A stretch of 64,000 bases of DNA, taken from positions 1 through 64,000 of the forward strand of contig NZ_JABAHZ010000001.1 in assembly GCF_012641265.1 (NCBI RefSeq), in the 5' to 3' direction. This DNA comes from Chitinophaga eiseniae (GTDB lineage Bacteria > Bacteroidota > Bacteroidia > Chitinophagales > Chitinophagaceae). Positions 8,085 through 15,657 of the stretch are shown one piece after another (the stretch's first letter is position 1; every line of letters starts with the position of its first letter). The position numbers were made by a program, and so were the translations under genes. The notes below the pieces were generated by a model. That model searched no databases. It saw only the letters and a program-made list of their open reading frames with translations, and had not been told where the DNA came from.

Positions 8085-8532
8085 ATGAGATACACGATTG
8101 GTTTATCCGTTTTATTATTGCTGATCATGGAGTCACCTGTACTAGCCCAGAAAGCTTCCCCCGTAATACCCGGCTATTACAATGCCAGCCGCATGGAAGT
8201 AGCGGAAGAAAATAACGCCCACAGATCCTCCCGCGATGACCCAAACGGCCGAAGGCTTCGAAACGCTTGTCAACGGCCCCGCATCGCGGCATTTATACCT
8301 GGTACATACGATGTACGATACCGAATATTCGGAATATAGCCTGCCGGATAAAGTCAACAAGATATACATTGCCCCGGGGGATGGGCTGGGCAAACCTGTC
8401 TTCCAAAATATCCCCTTCCTGGTGGGCGACAGCTGCTTAATCAATACGCGCGACGAAAACCGCCGGTTCAGCTACCAGGGACCAGTAGCCGAAAAAGATA
8501 AAGTACTGGCCAGGCCAGGCAATGAACAATAG
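8085..8532 (+). pseudogene. Small secreted protein broken by a one-base frameshift
   Basis: The frame starting at 8085 begins with a clear signal peptide (MRYTIGLSVLLLLIMESPVLAQ) and then degenerates into an Arg-rich tail. A second frame, open before the ATG at 8236, carries a sensible continuation (TQTAEGFETLVNGPASRHLYLVH). Skipping one base in the GCCC run near 8217-8220 joins them into a protein of about 148 residues. Either a real frameshift has inactivated the gene or it is a sequence error. I recognise no family. It is followed 3 bases later by the convergent GNAT gene. Confidence 0.55.
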
Positions 8533-8535
8533 GCG

Positions 8536-9210
8536 TTATTTTTCTGCTGGAATGGCAGCGGTGGTGTAAGGACACAGGAACTGCCAGTTGAGCGACTCAT
8601 ACAAGGCTTTTCCCTCCGGCGTAGCCACCAGTAAGCCTTGTGAAACCCCATTTGCCAGGGCTGTCTCTTCCAGGGCTTTCATGACAATACTGCCAAGACC
8701 CCGGCGCTGATGATCGGGCTGTGTGGCAATGCGATCGTAAATAGCGTAACCATCGGTGATGGCTATACGACCAATAGCGGCTTCTTCTCCGTCTGCCGTC
8801 AATATACGGACAATGAATACAGGAGCTGCTGTTATCACTTCCAGGCGATACCCTGGCGGAAGGGGATGTTTGGGCGAGCCCATAGGACCCGGACAAGCCA
8901 TCATAAAAGCATGTGTGGTAATTTCCCAGGGAGCCGGCAACAGTGCAGCCAATGCTTCTGCCGGTGCACAAACTTTAATAAACACATAAGGCTCATGAAT
9001 AGTGCCGGCCAGCGTATGACATTCCTGGCTTAAAGCGGGAAAAACATAACGTGTTTTGGCGTCTGCCCAGCCCAATTCCGTCCGGAATCCGCTGCCATAA
9101 GGTACTGGTGGTGGCACTTCGCGGGCCAGCGACCAGCCCTTTACCCAGGTTTCAACAATGTGTGGAGCTACTACGTCGGCCATCTCTATCAGGTGATTGT
9201 TTTGGTTCAA
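8536..9210 (-). CDS. GNAT-family N-acetyltransferase
   Basis: A 224-residue protein whose C-terminal half is a GNAT domain: IAITDGYAIYDRIATQPDHQRRGLGSIVMKALEE contains the acetyl-CoA-binding motif A (QRRGLG), followed by GLLVATPEGKALYESLNW. The N-terminal ~90 residues are a separate region seen in some Bacteroidota GNATs. It probably acetylates a small molecule or protein amine in the cytosol; the substrate cannot be inferred. It stands alone. Confidence 0.85.
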   Translation of the reverse strand: MNQNNHLIEMADVVAPHIVETWVKGWSLAREVPPPVPYGSGFRTELGWADAKTRYVFPALSQECHTLAGTIHEPYVFIKVCAPAEALAALLPAPWEITTHAFMMACPGPMGSPKHPLPPGYRLEVITAAPVFIVRILTADGEEAAIGRIAITDGYAIYDRIATQPDHQRRGLGSIVMKALEETALANGVSQGLLVATPEGKALYESLNWQFLCPYTTAAIPAEK

Positions 9211-9375
9211 TAAATCACGATGCTAATATAAGCCTCCCGGAAATCACAGACCAATTTTTTACAGGAATGTCAGCGTAAATAAAAAGATGATGCCGCCGGC
9301 AGATTTGGCGCATAATAATCAGGATCGTAAATTGATTATTAAATTATTATTTTCGCAAAGCGTGAAAACCACCTC

Positions 9376-10032
9376 ATGGAGCAAGTACAAGTTGGCAAAT
9401 GTGTGTATATTCTCAGTACAGGCAAAAATCTGTATAAAATAGGCAAAACCCAGGACCTGCATAAGCGGCTGGCTGCCTATCATACCCACCTGCCTGTCAT
9501 GTTCCGCGTTATCCGGCAGTACGCCGCCCTCAACATGACAGACCTGGAAGAAAGTCTGCACATCGTTTTTCAGCATAAACGCGTAAAAGGAGAGTGGTTC
9601 GAGCTCAGCAAAGACGACCTGATCATCTGCGACAACATTGCCCGTAATTATGCCCTCCAATCCCTGCAAAAGCAACAGCGTAAATACAACGAACTCGTTT
9701 TTAGCGATAACCCGTTACTACAGGTAATGGAAGCCAATGAAAAGTACCTGATGGACTATTCCCGCATCGCAGATGATGTGGAGCTGGGGCTCAACAACGA
9801 CGAAATCTTCCAGCTGCATGAAGGCACCGTAAACAAGGCTATTATTGATACGGTAAGGAGATTGCTGAAATATCGTACCCCCAATTCCGCATTCCTGGGC
9901 AAATGGCTGCGTGTAGTCAATGAGCTGAGCAATGGCACCAGCGAAGCCCTCATCCTGCAGAAATACAAAAATGAAGTGAGTCGCGGTACCATACAGATGA
10001 TCAAAAGAATCCTGCGCAATCAGCTGTATTAA
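9376..10032 (+). CDS. GIY-YIG/T5orf172-domain protein
   Basis: Residues ~8-90 form a T5orf172 (Mug113) version of the GIY-YIG nuclease fold: CVYILSTG, then NLYKIGKTQDLHKRL with the Arg, and DLEESLHIVFQHKRVKGEWFEL with the conserved Glu and GEWF. The remaining ~125 residues are helical and unrecognised, ending RGTIQMIKRILRNQLY. The domain is typical of homing-type or phage nucleases, so DNA binding or cleavage is likely but unproven. The gene converges on dnaE2, 6 bases away, and its leader is A/T-rich. Confidence 0.75.
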   Translation: MEQVQVGKCVYILSTGKNLYKIGKTQDLHKRLAAYHTHLPVMFRVIRQYAALNMTDLEESLHIVFQHKRVKGEWFELSKDDLIICDNIARNYALQSLQKQQRKYNELVFSDNPLLQVMEANEKYLMDYSRIADDVELGLNNDEIFQLHEGTVNKAIIDTVRRLLKYRTPNSAFLGKWLRVVNELSNGTSEALILQKYKNEVSRGTIQMIKRILRNQLY

Positions 10033-10038
10033 CCAACA

Positions 10039-13000
10039 TTACCTGAAATTTCTGCCCTCCGGGAAAATTTTTCCTTGTTGTGGTTGATCCTTTCTAACGG
10101 CTGGAGTAGCGCTGGCAGGCGCCTCAGCACCAGTAGGAATTAAGCGTTGCAGGAGTTTGGTGAAATTATAGCAATGTTGCACTACCACATGCACCACTTC
10201 CCCTTCCCGTTGTAATTTACCTTCTACCATGAGCAAACGCGATTGCACAATTTCTTTGCGGTAATGGGTAAACAGTTTTTCAAATACCACCAGGTTGCAG
10301 CAGCCGGTTTCATCTTCCATGGTAATAAAACAAACCCCGCTGGCCGTACCAGGCCTTTGCCGTACTAATACCAGGCCAGCCACTTTCACGAAAGCACCAT
10401 CGTCTATGTATTCCAGGTCTTTGGCTGTCAGCACCTGCAATAAATTGAGCTTCTCCCGGACAAAGCTCACCGGGTGGGCTTTTAAAGAAAGCGATAAGGA
10501 GCCATAGTCATGAATCACCTGTTCGGCGGCCGTCATTTCAGGTAATTGTACGCTGGCTTCTGCGGCGCTTTCCGCTGTTTGACCGGTAAACATACCGGTA
10601 GGACGGTCATGCAGGGCGGATACTTCCCACAATGCCCGGCGACGATTGAGCCCTATAGAGTTGAAGGCATCGGCATCTGCCAGCTTCTCCAGGGTAGTGT
10701 GCAGCACGCCCGCTTCCCGGAGCGCCGGAATGCTCTGGTAATGGGTGCTACGGCCTGAAAGCAGGCTGGCAATATCTTCTTCCTTGATGCCTTTTACCTG
10801 GCGGAAACCTAGCCGCATAGCCCGGTATTTACCGGAATGTTCCTCCAGGGTGTTGTCCCACAAAGAAAAATTAATATCTACAGGCCTTACTTTAACCCCG
10901 TGCTTCCGGGCATCAATCACTATTTGCGCCGGCTGGTAAAAACCCATTGGTAAGCTGTTGAGCAACGCACAGGCAAATACGTCGGGGTAATAACATTTTA
11001 GCCAGGAAGATACATATACCAGCAATGCAAAGGATACAGCATGACTCTCTGGAAAACCATAACTACCAAAGCCTTCCAGCTGTTTGAAAATACGGTGCGC
11101 ATATTCTGTATCGTATCCATTTTGCACCATGCCATCTACCAGCTTTTCCCTGAACTTACTAACCTGCCCGCCGGATTTGAAGGTAGCCATACTGCGCCGC
11201 AACTCATCAGCTTCCGATGCGGTAAAGCGGGCAGCTACCATCGCAATTTTCATGGCCTGTTCCTGGAACAGCGGTACGCCTAATGTTTTTTCCAGTATAG
11301 GTATTAGTTCGTCTTTAGGATAGGAAACTTTTTCTTCCCCATTCCGTCTGCGCAGGTAAGGATGCACCATGTCGCCCTGTATAGGACCAGGCCGCACAAT
11401 GGCCACTTCGATCACCAGGTCATAAAATTTGTTAGGCCTTAACCGGGGCAGCATCGATTGCTGGGCCCTGCTTTCTATCTGGAATACGCCAATGGTATCG
11501 GCATGGCTCACCATTTCATACACCGCCCCATCATCCTGGGGAATATTGGCCAATGTAAGATGAAGATCATAGTGATCACGGGCCAGGTGAAATGCTTTGC
11601 GGATACAGGTGAGCATACCCAGCCCCAATACATCTACTTTCAGGAATCCCAGGGCTTCAATATCATCTTTATTCCATTCAATATTGATCCTGTTTTCCAT
11701 TCGTGCATTCAGCAGCGGGCACAGGTCCGATAATTTTCCCTGGGTGATGATGAAGCCACCGGTATGTTGTCCCAGCTGACGGGGAAAGCCGATCAGCTGA
11801 TCAGTTAATTCCAGCACTTTGCGCAGATGAGGGTCTGCCGGGTTAAAACCCTGGCTGGACAGCTGTTTGCCTTCATACCAGGCTTCGCTTAGTTCCCACA
11901 TCGTATCAGACAACCGGTTAATCATATCTACCGATAATCCCATGGCCTTTCCAACATCGCGAACAGCCCCTTTGCGCTGCAGCTGCGTAACGGTAGCTAC
12001 TATAGCGGCCCGGTCCCGCCCGTATTTATTGTAGATGTATTGAATGACTTCTTCCCGGCGTTCATGTTCAAAGTCTACATCAATATCCGGTGGCTCATTC
12101 CGGGCAGAAGAAAGAAAGCGTTCAAAGAGTAAGTCGAATTTGGTGGGATTAACAGACGTAATGCCCAGGCAGAAGCAAACCGCAGAATTAGCCGCAGAGC
12201 CGCGTCCCTGGCAAAGTATATCCTGGCTGCGGGCAAATCTCACAATATCATATACTGTCAGGAAATAGGAGGCATAATTCATCTCTTCGATAAATGACAG
12301 TTCACGTTGGATATCTTTTTTTATTCCGGCAGGAATATCGTTTCCCAATTTTTCTGCGGCGCCATTCCAGGTTAAGTATACCAGTTCTTCCTGTGGCGTA
12401 CGCCCTTCACTGGTGAGTTCTTCGGGGTAGATATACCGGAGTGTGCTGAGGGAGAACTGGCAGGCCTGGGCTATTTCCCGGGTACGGCGGATGGCATCGG
12501 GGTATTGCCGGAATAGCCGCTGTATTTCTTGTGGAGGTTTCAGGTATCGTTCTGCATTTTCGTGTAGCCGGTAGCCGGCAGTATAGATCGTACATTTTTC
12601 CCGGATACAGGTAAGGATATCCTGTAGCTGCCTGCGTTCGGGATGATGATAGTGTACATCATTGGTGGCCACCATAGGTATATGCAGTTTTTCTGACAGC
12701 TGTGAAAGCCGGAATAATTTTTTAAAATCATCTCCCTGGTAAGTGCGGGTAGCGGCCAGGTACAGCTGTTTGCCCAGTGCTTTCCGGTATTCCCGCAGGG
12801 CGCTTTTAAAGGTATCTTCATAGTCGAAATTGGCGTTGAGGGCTGTTGGCGCCAGGGCAATAAAGATCATACCTTCCGCATGTTCATATACATCTGCTTT
12901 GTACAGGTGGCATTGCCCTTTTTCAGCCCGGAGGTTCCCTTTCGTCAGTAAGGCCGATAAGCGGCTGTAAGCATCCTGGTTGGTAGGGTAGGCCAGCAGG

Positions 13001-13221
13001 CTGGGGCCGTCCAGCAGCTGGAGTTGGCAGCCGGGAATAATACGTATATGCTTTTCCTTTGCCGCTGTATGCGCACGTACAATGCCTGCCAGGCTGTTGA
13101 TGTCTGTAATGGCGATGTCCGTATATCCCAGTTCTATAGCCTGTTCTACCAGTTCCTCGGGATGAGAACCGCCACGCAGGAAGCTGAAGTTGGTGGTGAC
13201 TTGTAACTCTGTGTAATGCAT
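10039..13221 (-). CDS. dnaE2: Error-prone DNA polymerase III alpha subunit DnaE2
   Basis: A 1060-residue C-family polymerase with an N-terminal PHP domain (MHYTELQVTTNFSFLRGGSHPEE), the palm/fingers region with GRGSAANSAVCFCLGIT and PPDIDVDFEHERREEVIQYI, and a C-terminal OB domain. The length and the lack of a tau-binding tail fit DnaE2 (ImuC) and not replicative DnaE1. It carries out lesion bypass in the ImuA-ImuB-DnaE2 mutasome after DNA damage. It is the last gene of the three-gene operon, 18 bases after imuB. Confidence 0.95.
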   Translation of the reverse strand: MHYTELQVTTNFSFLRGGSHPEELVEQAIELGYTDIAITDINSLAGIVRAHTAAKEKHIRIIPGCQLQLLDGPSLLAYPTNQDAYSRLSALLTKGNLRAEKGQCHLYKADVYEHAEGMIFIALAPTALNANFDYEDTFKSALREYRKALGKQLYLAATRTYQGDDFKKLFRLSQLSEKLHIPMVATNDVHYHHPERRQLQDILTCIREKCTIYTAGYRLHENAERYLKPPQEIQRLFRQYPDAIRRTREIAQACQFSLSTLRYIYPEELTSEGRTPQEELVYLTWNGAAEKLGNDIPAGIKKDIQRELSFIEEMNYASYFLTVYDIVRFARSQDILCQGRGSAANSAVCFCLGITSVNPTKFDLLFERFLSSARNEPPDIDVDFEHERREEVIQYIYNKYGRDRAAIVATVTQLQRKGAVRDVGKAMGLSVDMINRLSDTMWELSEAWYEGKQLSSQGFNPADPHLRKVLELTDQLIGFPRQLGQHTGGFIITQGKLSDLCPLLNARMENRINIEWNKDDIEALGFLKVDVLGLGMLTCIRKAFHLARDHYDLHLTLANIPQDDGAVYEMVSHADTIGVFQIESRAQQSMLPRLRPNKFYDLVIEVAIVRPGPIQGDMVHPYLRRRNGEEKVSYPKDELIPILEKTLGVPLFQEQAMKIAMVAARFTASEADELRRSMATFKSGGQVSKFREKLVDGMVQNGYDTEYAHRIFKQLEGFGSYGFPESHAVSFALLVYVSSWLKCYYPDVFACALLNSLPMGFYQPAQIVIDARKHGVKVRPVDINFSLWDNTLEEHSGKYRAMRLGFRQVKGIKEEDIASLLSGRSTHYQSIPALREAGVLHTTLEKLADADAFNSIGLNRRRALWEVSALHDRPTGMFTGQTAESAAEASVQLPEMTAAEQVIHDYGSLSLSLKAHPVSFVREKLNLLQVLTAKDLEYIDDGAFVKVAGLVLVRQRPGTASGVCFITMEDETGCCNLVVFEKLFTHYRKEIVQSRLLMVEGKLQREGEVVHVVVQHCYNFTKLLQRLIPTGAEAPASATPAVRKDQPQQGKIFPEGRNFR

Positions 13222-13239
13222 ACGCTGCTATTTCATTCT

Positions 13240-14742
13240 TCACGCAAAAAATCCATGGATAAACCATTGGTGTGGCTGGTCTACATCATAATGCCCCAGC
13301 CGGAAAAGCCAGTAGCGCTGGCCTTTTTCATCTTCCACACAATAATAATCGCGGTGCGCGCCTGTTTCCAGCCACCATTCCCGCTCTATGCGTTCGGGAC
13401 CGTCTGCTTTTTTTACGCGGTGCAGTTCTCCTTTGTAGCGAAACAGCATAGGCGGATAATCCGGAATGGGAGCGGAGACTTCAATAAGCGCCGGTTCTGC
13501 TAATAGCCGGATAGGCCTTGGTCGGTCTGTTCTCCAGGCAATGTCCGGGCTCTCCTGCAGGCTGGGCGCTTGTTTAAAAGAACGTTCCGGCCAGTGATGC
13601 TGATCGGGTAAATACCGGTGTACAATGCCGGCGCCTATTTTCCCGGTAAGGCGGTCGATCAGTTCGGCCACCATCCTGTCATCGAGGTTACCGGCACGCG
13701 ACCACAGCGCTTCCTGCGCTGTCGATACCGCTTCCACCCTGGAAGCTTCCAGTACAAATAATTCGATACCCAGCCCCGGTGCGATCTGTGAAATATGCTG
13801 GTCAAACAGTTTGAAGAGATGCCGGCTGTTGTGGGAAGGACGATTGGTACCGATACTCACTTCCTGTACCTCGTTATCTACCCGGTAACATTTGAGCCGG
13901 GCATTACGCAGTCCTTTCTCTTCTTTTTGCAATCGCCCGCAAAGCGCTTCCAGCAACCGTTCCAAGGCGATGGTGATACCGGTGGCGGTCATAATAGGCT
14001 CCAGGCAGGGCAACCGTTCTTCATAAGGCTCGGGGCGTTGCAGTGACTCCCGAATTTCGGGTTCCATGCCCAGCGCCTGGTCCAGCCGTTGCAGTAAGTC
14101 TTGCCCAAAACGGCGGCGCAGGGCAGATCTGGGCATGTTAATGAAACTGCCTACCTGGTAGAGTCCCAGTTTATGTAAGCGGTCCAATACTTCCGGGTCC
14201 AGTCGCAATGCGGCAGGAGGCAGTGGTAAAAGGTGGGCTTGTTGTTCATACGGAGGCACTACCGGCGTTACCCGTCCATAGCGGGCTACCGCCCAGGCGG
14301 CGCCGATGGTGTCGGCAATGGCGGCCCTTACATCATAGCCGAAATCTCTCAGCCGGGAGCGTATGTCTTCCAGGTAAGGTATTTCGCCGCCCCACAGGTG
14401 AGCGCAACCGGAAATATCCAGTATCAGTCCATCGGGCGGATCTATGGCCGCTACCGGCGTATAACGTATACACCAGTGCCCGAGTGCGGTCAGTAATTTT
14501 TCGGACAGGCCGGGTACTTCATCCAATACCTGTAAAGAAGGCACCAGGGCGCGGGCATCTGCTACCGCCATGCCGGTATCTATTCCCTGGGCTTGTGCAG
14601 GGATGTTGGCGGCGGTAATTTTCATCCGGCCATGATCCGGCGCTGCCAGCACAAAAGGTACCTCGCGCAATTCCGGCTGCCGGCGGGTAAACCAGTCCGT
14701 TTGCAAATGGCGGAACCATATGGCAATAAAGCGGGCCGGCAT
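13240..14742 (-). CDS. imuB: ImuB, catalytically inactive Y-family polymerase-like protein
   Basis: A 500-residue Y-family homologue. The acidic residues of active Y-family polymerases are not there: the N-terminal motif reads AIWFRHLQTDWF in place of a DxD, and DISGCAHLWGG stands where SIDE would be. This is the hallmark of ImuB, which acts as the hub linking the beta clamp, ImuA and DnaE2. It starts one base after the imuA stop and precedes dnaE2 by 18 bases, so the operon is tightly coupled. Confidence 0.92.
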   Translation of the reverse strand: MPARFIAIWFRHLQTDWFTRRQPELREVPFVLAAPDHGRMKITAANIPAQAQGIDTGMAVADARALVPSLQVLDEVPGLSEKLLTALGHWCIRYTPVAAIDPPDGLILDISGCAHLWGGEIPYLEDIRSRLRDFGYDVRAAIADTIGAAWAVARYGRVTPVVPPYEQQAHLLPLPPAALRLDPEVLDRLHKLGLYQVGSFINMPRSALRRRFGQDLLQRLDQALGMEPEIRESLQRPEPYEERLPCLEPIMTATGITIALERLLEALCGRLQKEEKGLRNARLKCYRVDNEVQEVSIGTNRPSHNSRHLFKLFDQHISQIAPGLGIELFVLEASRVEAVSTAQEALWSRAGNLDDRMVAELIDRLTGKIGAGIVHRYLPDQHHWPERSFKQAPSLQESPDIAWRTDRPRPIRLLAEPALIEVSAPIPDYPPMLFRYKGELHRVKKADGPERIEREWWLETGAHRDYYCVEDEKGQRYWLFRLGHYDVDQPHQWFIHGFFA

Positions 14743-14743
14743 A

Positions 14744-15478
14744 TTATCCTATTTTACGAAGCGGTGTTAATGGAAGTGCCGTAATGGCTTCACGAATGGT
14801 GTGGAAGCGGTTATCGTACCAGGTAAGCCGCCAGGTGCCAGGTTTGCCACTGCGCATTTTCAACAGGGCTACCTGCCAGGAAGGAAAGCCCGGTCCGGGC
14901 ATGCGCTCCTCCTGCTCACTCACCAGGGGCGTAATCTGCCACCGGGCTACGCAGGTGGTGCTGGTCAACTGCCGGGGCTGATGCCGGTGTACAAAACCCG
15001 TCACTTTGCTTTGCTCTACCGCCAACTGCAAACGCCGGGAGGCGGTAAAACTGATTTCTTTCAGCTCACCCACCACTGCTGCCAGCCCATTACACTTCAA
15101 CGCTTCTTCCATTGCCCACAACGCGTCTTTATCGCGGGATACATCTACAAAAACCACCTGGTCTGGTGCAATACCAAAATGCTGCAGGGCCGGTGGGAAA
15201 ATCATCCGGTTGGTACTGATCCAGATACAAATACCCCCTTCCTGCATCAGGCAACCCAATATACCACTAAGAAAACCCGAAGTGGCCGCCGCATCTTCGG
15301 CGCTCATGCTGATCAATTCATGTATATGACCGGTAGGAAATACTCCCCCCGGAAAAGCTTCTCTCAACGGCCCAAGTCCTACATCCACCGCGGCATTATT
15401 TAATGTCGGCTGGTGCCCCTGTAAAAGAAGAATATCTTTTTGCAATTGTGCGATGATATCTGCTTTTGTCGTAGGCAT
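14744..15478 (-). CDS. imuA: ImuA, RecA-like mutasome protein
   Basis: A 244-residue RecA-fold protein of the ImuA/SulA-like group, with GHIHELISMSAEDAAATSGFLSGILG near the N-terminus and the strand QVVFVDVSRDKDALWAMEEALKC. ImuA interacts with ImuB and RecA during mutagenic repair. It is the first gene of the operon. The ATG at 15478 lies just downstream of a tandem palindromic operator at 15493-15528, a position suited to repression by an SOS-type regulator. Confidence 0.9.
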   Translation of the reverse strand: MPTTKADIIAQLQKDILLLQGHQPTLNNAAVDVGLGPLREAFPGGVFPTGHIHELISMSAEDAAATSGFLSGILGCLMQEGGICIWISTNRMIFPPALQHFGIAPDQVVFVDVSRDKDALWAMEEALKCNGLAAVVGELKEISFTASRRLQLAVEQSKVTGFVHRHQPRQLTSTTCVARWQITPLVSEQEERMPGPGFPSWQVALLKMRSGKPGTWRLTWYDNRFHTIREAITALPLTPLRKIG

Positions 15479-15492
15479 CTCTAAAATTATTA

Positions 15493-15528
15493 ACTAATTT
15501 TTTTAGCAAAAATACTAATTATTTTAGT
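15493..15528 (-). promoter_or_regulatory. Tandem palindromic operator upstream of imuA
   Basis: ACTAATTTTTTTAGC at 15493-15507 and ACTAATTATTTTAGT at 15514-15528 share the plan ACTAA-N5-TTAG, match at 13 of 15 positions and lie 21 bases apart, two helical turns. The second is a perfect inverted repeat. They sit 15-50 bases upstream of the imuA start, where a damage-responsive repressor would act. The cognate regulator is not in the window. Confidence 0.5.
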
Positions 15529-15601
15529 TTAAATTGAATATTATTTTTTCCCTTTTGATAGTAATTAGGAAAGAAGAGTTTAGGCGGGTTTGTAAAGAAA
15601 A

Positions 15602-15633
15602 GGAGCAAAGAATTTTATAAAATTCTTTGCTCC
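15602..15633 (-). terminator. Terminator of the TonB-dependent receptor gene
   Basis: A perfect 32-base palindrome (16 + 16, centre ATTTTATAAAAT). On the minus strand it is followed by a T-rich run, so it ends the transcript of the receptor at 15658-18528 before the mutasome promoter; it also has TTTT on the + side. Confidence 0.85.
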
Positions 15634-15657
15634 TTTTCCGGCAAGATAAAATACTAT

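Noticed and set aside
8236..8532. Separate gene starting at ATG 8236
   Set aside because: The frame is open before this ATG and fits as the continuation of the frameshifted secreted protein.
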